Below are positions 1-10,860 of a stretch of 64,000 bases of DNA, one piece after another (the first letter of the stretch is position 1; each line of letters opens with the position of its first letter). The translations under genes were made by a program, and so were the position numbers. Source of the stretch: Larus michahellis. Its lineage: Eukaryota; Chordata; Aves; Charadriiformes; Laridae. The stretch lies in assembly GCF_964199755.1 (NCBI RefSeq), contig NC_133910.1, positions 11,106,711 to 11,170,710 on the forward strand, in the 5' to 3' direction. Below the pieces are notes generated by a model. That model was given only the letters and a program-made list of their open reading frames with translations. It did no database searches and was not told the DNA's origin.

Positions 1-715
1 GCGGCTGGGGCAAGGAGGGGCAAAGGGGCAGGATGATGCCAACCCCGGCATGGGGCAGGGAAACGCAGCCCTGGGCTCCATGGGGTGATGGCAGCGGCTC
101 CAGGGGTCCCAGCAAGTCCCACAGCCCCAGCAAACACAAGCACTAAATGTCACACCTCCCAGGGAACCCTAAATAACTACGTGGCTGCTGTAACCTTTAT
201 AGAGCCCCCCTTGATTCACTCATTAGCTGTTACAATAGGATAAACTTGTTTGCACACCTGGCTGTCTTTTAAATAGGTTTAATTCCTTTGTGCCTCTCCA
301 CAGCTTCCTCTGATGACTAAGTGGCTTGTCAGCTGTCGAAGGCTGAGTGCTGACGGCTTCAACTTGCCCCCGCACCCGTGTGTGCGTCCCCCGGCAGCAT
401 CCCCTGTCACAGCCCAGAGGCACCTGGGCATGGCGGCGCTTGGCCAAAAGTGCGGTGTTGGCCCCAAAGTGCAGCTTTCCGTAGGGTGGGAGGACGTGAG
501 GTGATGGGGACAAAGGGGCAGAGACAGGTCAGAGACACTGTAGGGGGTGAAACAGCCTCTGGCAGAGCCCCCCAGTGTCGGGCACCCTCCCAGGAGGGGC
601 TGACCCCAAATCCCACGTGGGTCCCTCTGACAGAGAACGGGATCCCCACGTCCTATGGGGAGAGGAGCCAGGGCGATGGGCAAAGGCACTGGGCAAGGAG
701 GGGATGAAGGTCACC
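1..715. other. GC-rich intergenic DNA, nothing recognised
   Basis: Several short overlapping open frames occur on both strands, but none resembles a known protein and none shows splice structure. The stretch abuts a CR1 copy on its right. Confidence 0.5.
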
Positions 716-1133
716 CTGGGGCTGGAGCCCCTCTGCTGTGGGGACAGGCTGGGAGAGCTGGGGGGGTTCAGCCTGGAGAAGAGAAGGCTCTGGGGAGACC
801 TTGGAGCCCCTTCCAGTCCCTAAAGGGGCTCCAGGAAAGCTGGGGAGGGACTCTGGATCAGGGAGGGGAGCCATGGGATGAGGGGGAATGGTTTTACACT
901 GAAAGAGGGGAGATTTAGATGAGATATCGGGAAGAAATTGTTTGCTGTGAGGGGGGTGAGCCCCTGGCCCAGGTTGCCCAGAGAAGCTGTGGCTGCCCCA
1001 TCCCTGGAGGGGTTCAAGGCCAGGTTGGCCGGGGCTTGGAGCAACCTGGGCTGGTGGGAGGTGTCCCTGCCCAGGGCAGGGGGTGGCACCGGGTGGGCTT
1101 TAAGGTCCCTTCCAACCCAAACCAGTCTATGAT
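716..1133 (+). mobile_element. CR1 LINE fragment, 3' end, plus orientation
   Basis: This is the terminal part of a chicken-repeat-1 retrotransposon. It starts near GGCTGGAGCCCCTCTGCTG, passes the conserved block GCTGTGGCTGCCCCATCCCT and the end TTTAAGGTCCCTTCCAACCC, then the tail. It is 5'-truncated, as nearly all CR1 copies are, and has no remaining coding capacity. It closely resembles the copies at 20.4, 48.1 and 56.1 kb, so all four probably belong to one subfamily. Confidence 0.92.
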
Positions 1134-1174
1134 ATGATATGATATGATATGATATGATATGATATGATATATGA
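1127..1174 (+). repeat. (ATGAT)n microsatellite grown from the CR1 tail
   Basis: A 5-bp ATGAT unit is repeated about nine times exactly where the CR1 normally ends in ATTCTATG octamers. It is best read as replication slippage of the degenerate CR1 tail. Confidence 0.9.
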
Positions 1175-3616
1175 TGCTGGGGCCGGATCTGTCCCCAAAT
1201 CACCCCAGAGATCCTGGTGTCCCCCCGCTGCCAACAGAGGTGCGAGGAGGGCTGGGGGAGCCGGGGCTGGGGAGCCCCCCACATCCTCCCCGCCGGGGCT
1301 GGCAGGTGGCACCCGAGCGGGGATTCCTAATTAAATCGGACACAAAACCAGGCAGGGATTACAGAGCGGATTACCGAGACCTGTTTCATTTTGGGGACCA
1401 AGTTAGTGCTAGTCCTTCTGCACGGTGCAGCGGGATGTAAAAATAGGACCATAAGGGAGCATATTAATGAATATGGAAACCTTCTTTTCTGGTATTGCGC
1501 ACTCATAAATGAATCCACTTTATAGAGCCATAGCAGAGAGGAAATGACTATTCGGAGCCTGATTTATCTGCTCAAATGCTTTGTAGTACTTCAGATTAAT
1601 AAAAATATTTAATAAAGAATCAAGATGGTTTATCTGTAATGCAAAGAGAATCACATCCCCTGTATTTTTATTACTGAAAAATTGGAAGCGGGAAGAAATA
1701 ATGATATAAGCTACTGTATAAATGACAAAAATACCCATTCTAGTTATATGCATTGCTGTACAATCTTTTTCTATCCTATAAACATAATATATTCTTATGC
1801 CTATTTCAACTGATTCAGTAGTCATATGCTGCATTGTGCAGTTTAATACCATCCCGTCCTCAACAGCTCTGGCAAGTGATTAAATAAGAAATAAATTTTG
1901 CTGTCATTGCATTTAAAATCAAATCAAGGATCATTTGTTACCCCAAACGAACCAGTTATCCTTCTCTGCTCGTAAGTAGGCTGCTGTTTGCTGAAGCATT
2001 TAGAAATGTATATATAGTAAACTCTTTGCATAATGGCTTGTACTGTAATATGATCTTTATGAGCCTGCCGCTCCGGAGACACTTGGAAGAACCAATAAAC
2101 AGTACATTGCTTTTTTAATTTAAAGTTATAGGTATGAGACATTTCATATTCTCCTTATATTCATCTGAACCTCGTTGGCCGTGCCGCGGAGCTGGGGCCA
2201 AAACCTCGCTTCCCACCAGTGCCCCCCACAAGACGCCCCACGGCACCGCGGGGCAGCACGGCGATAAACCCCCCCCGGTGCCAGCGGCACCGTCCGTGCC
2301 CCCACAGCCCTCCCCGACCCACCCCTGGGGGTCCCCGGCACCGCTGCCCCCCGGCACCACTGCCCTCCCGGGGAGAACCACCGCAGCCCCGAACCCCAAC
2401 CGTCCGCCCAGAAACCCGCCCAGGAGGGAGAGACAAACCGTCCCGTTCCCCGGGTACATTAAACTTAATGTCACCGCCTCGTTAATGGCCCCTCGCGTTG
2501 TAATGTGTAATATAAACTCACAAATTAATTGCGATACCTTCTAAAGCTTCTTTAACTGCCGCTGAAATGAAACCTGGCTAATAACCATAATTTTAAAGTC
2601 CATTCTTGTTAGAAGATGGTGTCTGACCGAATTTCTTTTGTTGGCTCATTGTTTTAATTTCTCTCCTCCCCCCGAGACTTGCCACTTTTCGACCACCTCC
2701 CCGTCGCTGGGCTTTACCCAGGAGCAGCCGCTAATCCCGATGGGCCTCCTCGGCCATGGACGGCCCGACAAAACTTTGATGAACTATCTGCCTCGTGCTC
2801 CAGCTGGGTGACAAAGCCCATGATGGGAACCTCTTTTCTTAGAAAGAAAAAAAAAAAAAAACCCACAAAAGAATTTTCATTTAAAAAATGACCATTGTAA
2901 GAAAAAGGAGGTTGCCCGGGGTGCCCCACGCAGGGTCGGGCATCGCCGCTGGCTCCTGGCCCCTCGCCATCAGCCCCGTGTCTGCCACGGACCCCGCCAA
3001 ATCCAGTGGGTAAATTATTTGTTGCAAATTATTTGCTCAGCTTTAATTATCAAGTTTTGGCACCCATTAGTTAAACCGGTTAATTTTATTACAGAGAAAA
3101 CAACAAATCACAAGGCTGACAATAATGAGGATGAACAGGCATTTAATTATCCTTGTTCTAGACAGAACAATTATTAATTTTAAATTGCAAAAACTCATTT
3201 GAAAAGTTTGGAGTCTGGAGAATTATCACGGGGAGCGTAATATTGCTGCGGGAGATCTACGGTCAGCTGTGCCATTAATACCAGTAAATCAGGCAAATCA
3301 ATTCCTTCACCAGCCTCTTCCTCCCTCTTGTAAGATGCAGGAATAAAACTAACAAACTTTTGTGCTGGGGCCTTTGTTAGAAGGGGTCTGGTGGCCCCGG
3401 AACAAGGCTGGTTTTGAGTCCCCCTCCCAAAGCCGTGCGGGACCCGGAGCCATCTGCAGCCCCTCTCTGCAACCGCGTTTTATCCTAGATCAAGGGAAAG
3501 GACCCCCCTGCGCAGGGCACCCGCCGGCCGGTGGGCAATCCAGGCTCAACGGGCACCCATGGGTGCCCTTCGGGGTGAGCTCTGGTCCCGGCTGCAGGGA
3601 GCACTGCTCAGCCTGA
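1175..3616. other. Intergenic DNA with AT-rich, possibly conserved non-coding islands
   Basis: Two AT-rich blocks (about 1430-2160 and 2480-3360) are separated by a GC-rich segment (2165-2460). They are not simple repeats and hold homeodomain-type TAATTA/TTAATT and ATTAATGAATA motifs, the usual look of vertebrate non-coding regulatory elements. The open frames here are short and unconvincing. The A15 run near 2847-2861 is simple repeat. Conservation was not tested. Confidence 0.3.
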
Positions 3617-4210
3617 GCATGATGTCCCCAGGTGAGGATGAGGAAGGTGCGATGCCCCTAGGTATGATGTCCCCAGGTGAGGGAGGGTGAGGAAGGTGCC
3701 ACGTCCCTAGATATGATGACCTTAGGTGAGGATGAGGAAGATGCGATGTCCCTAGATGTGATGTCCCCAGGTGAGGATGAGGAAGGTGCGATGCCCCTAG
3801 GTATGATGTCCCCAGGTGAGGGAGGATGAGGAAGGTTCCATGTCCCTAGGTAGGATGTCCCCAAGCGGGGATGAGGAAGATGTGATGTCCCCAGCTATGA
3901 TGTCCCCAGGGGAGGATGAGGAAGGTGTGATGTCCCTAGCTATGATGTCTCCAGGTGAGGGAGGATGAGGAAGGTGTGATGCCCCTAGGTATGATGTCCC
4001 CAGGTGAGGGAGGATGAGGAAGGTTCCATGTCCCTAGGTAGGATGTCCCCAAGCGGGGATGAGGAAGATGCGATGTCCCCAGCTATGATGTCCCCAGGGG
4101 AGGATGAGGAAGGTGTGATGTCCCTAGCTATGATGTCTCCAGGTGAGGGAGGATGAGGAAGGTGCGATGTCCCTAGGCATGATGCCCCCAGGTGAGGGAG
4201 GGTGAGGAAG
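3617..4210 (+). repeat. Minisatellite, about 47-bp units in a 188-bp higher-order repeat
   Basis: Units built on ATGATGTCCCCAGGTGAGG and GGATGAGGAAGGTG repeat about a dozen times. The run from about 3790 to 3977 recurs almost base for base at 3978-4165, a 188-bp period of four sub-units; for example GGTTCCATG occurs at 3834 and 4022. The open frames across it on the minus strand are by-products. Confidence 0.9.
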
Positions 4211-7200
4211 GCGTGCTGCACCCAGAGGGGACAGGAGCAGAGGGATGGCACTCGCACTCACCAGGGCACAGCGTGGAGGATCCCCATGGCTTTGGGACAC
4301 TTCAGTTCCCTTCCCGGGGTCCCTCTGAGACCGCGACTGCCCTGAGCAGCTCAGTGTCGAGCCAACCTACAGGCAAAAGGGAAAAAAAAAACAAAACCCC
4401 AACCGAAAAAAGTCATGAAGAAGAATCTGAAGCTTGAAGAAACAAATGAAACCTCATCATTTATCCCCAGTGGTCAGTGGCACAGATAACATTTTTCAAA
4501 GTGTAATTGCAGTCAATTGTACTTTCCCCCCGGTGCCCGTCAGCTCATCGTAGCTGGCGTGATAAATGTTAGCTTTTAAGCAAGAATGGATTGATTATTA
4601 ATAGCTTAGATACCAGTTACAGGAACTGCAATAAAACTAGATTTTAATTTTCCTCTCTATTAAGAAATCTCATGTTTCATTCAATGTAGAAAGAAAATAG
4701 GGGTTTTTTTGCAAAGATATTAGACTTACTGCCACTATAAAAGATCATTGATGCACCTGACGCTGGGTTCTATCTGACCGGTTTTCCCACAGAAGGCAGC
4801 CCGGTGGGTCGCCGAGTCCGCCCTGCGCCCAGCTCGGCCCCCGCCGGTGGAAAGGGGCCGGGAGGGGATGCTCTGGCCCGCGTCAAGGCATTACCTTTAA
4901 AAAACCCCAGTGCCTCAGGCGAACGGTCCTCTCCTGCGCCAGGGAGCTGGCTGTCGGGGTGGGGGGGACGCAGCACCCCGGGGTGCCCCGCGCCCGTCAC
5001 CTCTCCCCACCCCGGGCAGCGCTCGGGGCCCCGAACCTCCCCGGCATCGATAAGGAGAGGGTTTCAAAGCGTCTTCGGTGGCAGCGGAGCCAGGTACCTG
5101 CTCCTGCTCTAAACTCCCTCCCGCGCTCCTGCTCACCATTAAAACAAAAATCCCTGCGGAAAATCACTTAATCAGGGTAGGGATGTTTCGGCTGTCATTT
5201 GTGTCTAAATCAGGAGAAAAAGCGTAAAAGCTGCCTTGACTGAAGAACAGAGTTGTGCATTTTAATCTCTTATAACTTACTTTTATGATGTAATTCTGAA
5301 TTATGTTATTGCATTTGTATTTAGAGAGCACACCAGATGGTGCATGCAGTAACACTTTAAATTAGGGTTTCCCAAATACACATTAAATTTAGATTTAATA
5401 AGACAGTTATCACGTGGGAATTAAATACCAATTGATTATTTGTAAAATATCACAGCTCAGCAAAGCGTGCGACTCAGCCGTCGTCTTGCACCGCAGCTGA
5501 CGCAGGGGAAACGCACCTTTGGGCAGCGACTGGGGGTCCTGCCCTGGCTCCTGCCGGGCACTGATGGCCACTGGCCTCCTTGCCTTCTCGCCACCTTGTC
5601 GGCCTCTTTGGCACCTTTTTTTTGGCAGTGTAGGATGGACACAAAGGGAGGGACGCTGACATCCTCCCCGCAGCCAGGCCAGCGCCCCGGCGTGCTCTGC
5701 CAAGTGTCACCAAAATGGGAGCGGTGACACCCTGTGCGGTGGCCAGAGGGGGACGGTGTCTCGGCCGATGGTGCGGCATCGCCCCTGGGCACGTAAAATC
5801 ATGCCCTGAAGTCGCCTCCAGCCACGCAAACCCGCGCACAGCCATGACCGTGCCCATCGGGCAGGGAGGTGCTGCTGGTGGGCACGAAGGGGCTCGTCCC
5901 CTCTGGAGGGTCCCGCTGGCAGGGGGGTCCCTGGGGACACGGGGCAGCTCTGCCCCGGGATGCCCAGGAGCAGGGACCCATCCCCGGCTCCGTGTGGGGC
6001 AGTGACCACAACTCCACCACTGCCCGAGTGGCTCGGCTCCGTGAAAACATTTAAGATCCTTTTGCTGCCACTGATTTAGTTTTTTATTATTATTATTATT
6101 ATTATTCAGAACTGCAATATGCTGCTCATATACTCTGGGTAATTTACTTTTCTAATCAAATTGATTTCCATTCAAATGAATTCTCTTGTCCGTCTCTATT
6201 CCAGTAATGTTATTTTAAGCATAAGCTGTGTCTTGGTACAAATGTATAATCAAACGGGTAGATGCAGAGGGCATTGTGGTACTTTATGGTGAATCAAATA
6301 GAAGTGAAATTATAGAAGCTTTTAGGCGCAATAATTTATGTATTGTAACTTCTGGTTGGGCCCAGCGAGTGAGATTACATTCCCCTCCTGGATTTATCTC
6401 TCGTCCTGGTTTATGGCTCAGCATTTCTTCCTTTTTTTATTTTTTTTTTTTTTTTTTTTGTCCTTGCATTGAATTAGGCTGATCTAATTCCTCTCGCAGA
6501 GGGAGCAGAGCGCTGGGGGGGATGAGGGCTGATGGCCCCCGCGGGACCCCCACCACCAAGGGTTTGGGTACCCAGCCCAGCCCCAGCCCACACAGCACCA
6601 GCCGGGGCCAAAAAATCGAGTGCCTGGCTCCCTCAGCCGCCCTCCCGCAACGCATCCTCCGTTAGCTGCTCGGGGAACAGCCGCACGTTAATTACCTGCG
6701 CACCTGTGCGAGCTTTCCTGCAGGAACGTGTTAATTGCTGCCACTCCGCTGCCATCGTTGCTGGCTGTCACCGTCCCGGCGTGACCCTGAGGACGTGGCC
6801 AGTCACTGCCCCACCCTCCAACCCATCCCTGCCACCCCCTCTCCATCCCTCCCCCAAACCCGGGGCATTACCATCATAATTTTTATTATTACCCTTAAGC
6901 TGCCCTACAATAACACTCCCAAGACCCTGCCTGCAGCCCTGCTTGCCGGGGCTGATTTATGTGCCGGTGGCAATCTTAATTCAGCCCCGGTGCACCCAAG
7001 TCAGCGCCGCAGAGCAAGGCGGGCATGGCGGCGCACGTCGGGAATGATGCAGTTCCTACCCTTCACCCTTTATTTGTATTTTCTGTCCTGCACGATATAT
7101 ATCAGCCATCGCCAGTGCTGGAGTGCCGCTCCACACTCTATTATAAAATGGCTTGGTGCAAAAGATGCATATAAATAAGAGAAGCCGTGAAGTGTTCCTC

Positions 7201-7596
7201 AGCCGCTGGTGCAGGGAGCGCTCGCAGCTGTGATTTATAGCATCTGCTCGATGGGCCTCGCTGACATAAATCTCACGCTTCATTCACATGTACGGAGTTA
7301 GGGAGAGGGAGCGGTGGCACCCCCAGCACCCGCGGGCGTGTGACTTCTCCATCGTCCCCCCTGTGCCACCCTCCCGGTTGGGGAGGGGACTCGGGATGGA
7401 TCCAGCCATACCTGGCGTCTCAGCTCGGCCCAGCCCCAGCTCTGCCTCTCTCTTCTTTCCCATGGGCCTGAGAGAAGCGACGGTGCTGGGCTCACGCATG
7501 TCCCCAGTGTTGGTGGAGCATCTCAGCACTGGGATGCTGCAGACCCCGGTGTCCACTGACCACCCACAAGCATCCCCCAGCTGCAAAGGCAAGGAC
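4211..7596. other. Intergenic DNA, AT-rich islands and GC-rich segments, no gene recognised
   Basis: AT-rich unique blocks lie at about 4440-4760, 5160-5460, 6050-6480 and 6870-7270. GC-rich segments lie at about 4780-5130, 5480-6040 and 6490-6870. Simple repeats are (TTA)n at 6085-6106 and a T-run at about 6430-6460. Overlapping frames in the GC-rich parts do not resemble proteins. The AT-rich blocks could be regulatory. Confidence 0.35.
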
Positions 7597-7805
7597 CAAC
7601 AGGTTCTGCAATGGCCAACAGGTTCTGCAATGGCCAACGCCCCCTGGAATGGCCAATGGCCCCTGGAATGGCCAACGACCCCTGGAATGGCCAACACCTT
7701 CTGCGATGACCAACACCTTCTGCAACAGCCAAGGCCACCTGCAATGGCCAACAGCTTTTGTTGTGGCCAACACCATCTGCACTGGCCAATGCCTTTTGCA
7801 CTAGC
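7597..7805 (+). repeat. 19-bp tandem repeat, eleven units
   Basis: Eleven consecutive units of exactly 19 bp follow the pattern CAACANNTTCTGCAATGGC, with substitutions but no length change. The first two are identical. Each boundary reads GGCCAA or a near match. The open frames over it on both strands come from the repeat. Confidence 0.95.
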
Positions 7806-10239
7806 CAACGCAGGTATGCCTCCTGGCGCCGTGCATGGCAGACATGGTCCTGGCCAGCCCAGAGCCTCCTGCTTTCCCCTGTCTACAGCTCACATTACGG
7901 GACACCTCCAGGCATCCAGGAGCAGGTTCCTGGCCCTTTTGGCTTGGCCACGTTTGGTTGCAGCCAGACGGCCTCACCTCCTCTGCCGTGGTGGCTAACG
8001 AGTTCCCCTTCGGCCTCCTGCGGCGGTACGTCATCAGGAGCCAGTGCAAAAAGCAGCCTGAATCTGCAGCCCAGCGGGGACTGCAGCAGGTGGAGCAGCT
8101 TTCACTCCATTTGGGCTTGTTTTCTGCTGGAGAAGGAAGGAGCCGCCAGGCGCTGTGAGAGACCTGGAGGTATGTTGCCCCCGGCCACGCGGGATGGTGC
8201 AGTGTCCCTGCTGCCCTGGGGCTGGCGGTCCCCGACCCCCGCGCCCACCTGGCTGCGTCCTTGGGGGACCATGAGGGGACAATCTGCCCCCAGGGCAGCC
8301 CTGTAACACCCCGGGGGGGCAAAAACCAGCAGGGGTGGAGGTAAAGAGCCAAATCCAGAGAGTTTGAGGGGGTGCAGTGCTCCAGCACCTCTCCCTCCGG
8401 AGCAGATCCTGAGAAAACGAAGACAGGTCGAGCCTTTAACACCCAGAGCTGCCTCCCAGAAACCAGCTGTGACCCAAGACACCACCAACAAATAGTCATT
8501 TTCTAATGCCCAGGGAAAAAGCGCACCCATGGGTGCACCCGTCGCCCCGCGGCTCAGCCTCCTCCCTCGCTGGGCACTGCCGAAATCACGGCCCCGCGCT
8601 GGGCAGAGGGAGACCGGCCGTTTTATAACAACGGCGATAAAAATAATAACATTCACGCGAAGAGAAAACCTTTCTCCAGCCACCCTGCCGCTGGCTCCGG
8701 CGGTTTCCCGGTGCGCGGTGCCGGCCCCTCTCGGCTGCCGCAATGCGAGAGGCGCGTTACAGCGCGGTCCTGTCCCCCCCCCCCCCCCTTCCCCTCTGCA
8801 CATTTCTACGGCAACGTCGTTTACTTGGTTAAATAACTCATTTGTCTTTTTATACTCTCTGCAGATCATAATACACCCACTCTGACAATACCGCACACCA
8901 AAGACCTAATTTTAGAAATGGTGTTTATAAGTAATCAGTTTGAAATATTGGAGCGGTCGTATGATGGTGGGTTGGTTTTTTTTGTGTTTTTTTTTTTTTT
9001 TCCGAAATACTGACGTTTGCAAGAAAGCTGCTCATAAGGAAAATTCTGATTATAACAACTCATTTAGAATAAATCAGTTTGAAATGGTTTATATAACACG
9101 GCGGTATGTGCCGTACACGAGCATCCAAGTTTCTGTGTTTTTCCTTTCAGTAATACAAGATTAAATGAAACCCCAAATGCAAGTGGTTTTGGGCACTTTG
9201 GGTTGGTTTTTTTTTTTTTTTTTGCTAAGCAGAGGAAATGCAGCTTCTCAGCAATTTTATGGCCAATTGGGTTGGGAAAAAAAAGAAAGACAAAAATTAC
9301 GGAGAGCAGAATTACCACCCTCACAGCCCCCCCCCCCCACTCCTGCTCGCCCCGACACCCCCAGCTCTCCCTTCCAGCTGGGGGGGCCCCTCACCACCCG
9401 CTCCTGGATTTTGACAGGGGCTTTGCAACCCTTTTCCCCCCTCCCCATCCCAAAGATTCCATCAATCCCCATAACAGCCCCATCCCTGGGCACAGCCCGA
9501 CCCCAGCGCCTGGAGCAGGGCTTGGACCCCCCCCAGTGCTCCCCTCCGGGACCGTCTTCCTGGTCCCCGCCGGTACCGCATCGCCCGGCAGCAGGGATGG
9601 CACATGCAGCATCTCAGGGAGCATCCTCACCCTGTGCCGGGACCAGCCTCGAGCCACCCGCTGCCCGAGGCCCGGCAAACTCATCACAGGTGCCCGTGGG
9701 CTGGGGGCTGACTCCCAGCCTGGACGCGGGGGCTGCCCGGCCGGGGCGCGGGTGGAACCCATCCCTACAAGGATAATTTACCTGCCCGTATTTGTGGAGC
9801 CCCGTTAAGGTTTTCTCTTGACGAAGAGGCAGAAAGGGCCCGGCGGAGCGAGTCTCGGCCCACGCTGCGTCCTGGGCTCCGGGGAAGCGCCCGAGCGGCG
9901 CAGTGGGGGGCTGGGGAGTCGATTTTAAAAAATAGTAATAAACAAAGCGAGTGCGGGAATGTCCTGGACACGTCCCACGAGGGAGCGTGTGATGTGTTCA
10001 GGGAAAAAAGCCAAAAGGTGCCCAGGGCAGCCAAGGTGAGGTGGGAGGAGAGCCCAGGGCAGGGACCTCCAAAAAGCCCCGAATTTGGGCAAACCCATCC
10101 ATTTGGCCAAGGCTGGGGTCCCTCTCACAGCCCCCAGCGGACCCCGGGGACGCGGAGCCGCTCCAGCACCTACGAACAAACCACTTCTGCTGAACCGACA
10201 TCCACGACCCAGAAAGAACGAAAACAAGAGCAAAAGAAA
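7806..10239. other. Intergenic DNA 3' of NACC2, nothing coding recognised
   Basis: The part to 8.76 kb is GC-rich with overlapping long frames (up to 264 codons, minus strand) of no recognisable family. C15 lies at 8774-8788. An AT-rich block (8800-9170) has T-runs near 8987-9002 and 9206-9223. 9330-10230 is GC-rich again. Confidence 0.4.
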
Positions 10240-10260
10240 AACTTTTAATTGTAATTTACT

Positions 10261-10266
10261 TTTATT
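10261..10266 (-). terminator. Candidate distal poly(A) signal AATAAA for NACC2
   Basis: The minus strand reads AATAAA. About 10-40 nt further along the transcript (plus-strand 10220-10250) the minus strand is T-rich, as expected of a downstream element. Cleavage would fall near 10240. No other minus-strand AATAAA was noticed nearer the stop apart from the cluster near 10.85 kb. Confidence 0.45.
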
Positions 10267-10846
10267 ATTTTGTAAATGTGAATTTTACAAAGCGTTTTAC
10301 AATTAATGATCACATTGGGTTGTTTTTTTGTTTTTTTTTGTTTGGTTTTTTTTTGTTTTTTTTTTAAAGGGATTTTTCATCATATGAAAACAGCTATGAG
10401 CACAGTTCCAACTCGGGGGTCTTAATCTTTTCTCGTTTTTCGTTTTTCTTTTCTTTTAGTTACTGATATATCGTGTCAGCCATGGCTACAAAATAACAGT
10501 CGTAACTATACAGAGTAAGAGCACATAAATACTAGTGAATAATGCACGATAAAAATAAAAAATAAAACAAACAAAAAAAAAGAAGCTAGCATCGTTCGTG
10601 GCTGAGACAGTTGAGGAACATAATTCAGTGGTACTGTGAGACTTCCTTACAGCACAGAAAGTATTTTTAACAGTCATGAATTACAGTACTACTTAATACC
10701 CTATGAAGACGCTTTAAAAACAACCTTGTACTTTTAAGTCCTTTTTTTCCCCAAACATTCTGTCCAAAGGATTAATGTTCTATTTGAATCAAGTGCCATC
10801 CAAATGTTCAAGTCAAAAATATTTATACATTTATACTCAGTTGTTT

Positions 10847-10860
10847 TTTATTTATTTATT
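10847..10860 (-). terminator. Candidate proximal poly(A) signal cluster
   Basis: Three overlapping minus-strand AATAAA hexamers with 4-nt spacing lie beside a long AT-rich tract. They could give a 3' UTR about 0.6 kb shorter, or be only part of a low-complexity AT run. Confidence 0.3.

Noticed and set aside
7284..7998. 174- and 236-codon frames around 7.3-8.0 kb
   Set aside because: Largely translation of the 19-bp tandem array and its GC-rich flanks; no family resemblance.
8102..8896. 264-codon minus-strand frame
   Set aside because: GC-rich sequence open in several frames on both strands, with low-complexity glycine runs and no recognisable domain.
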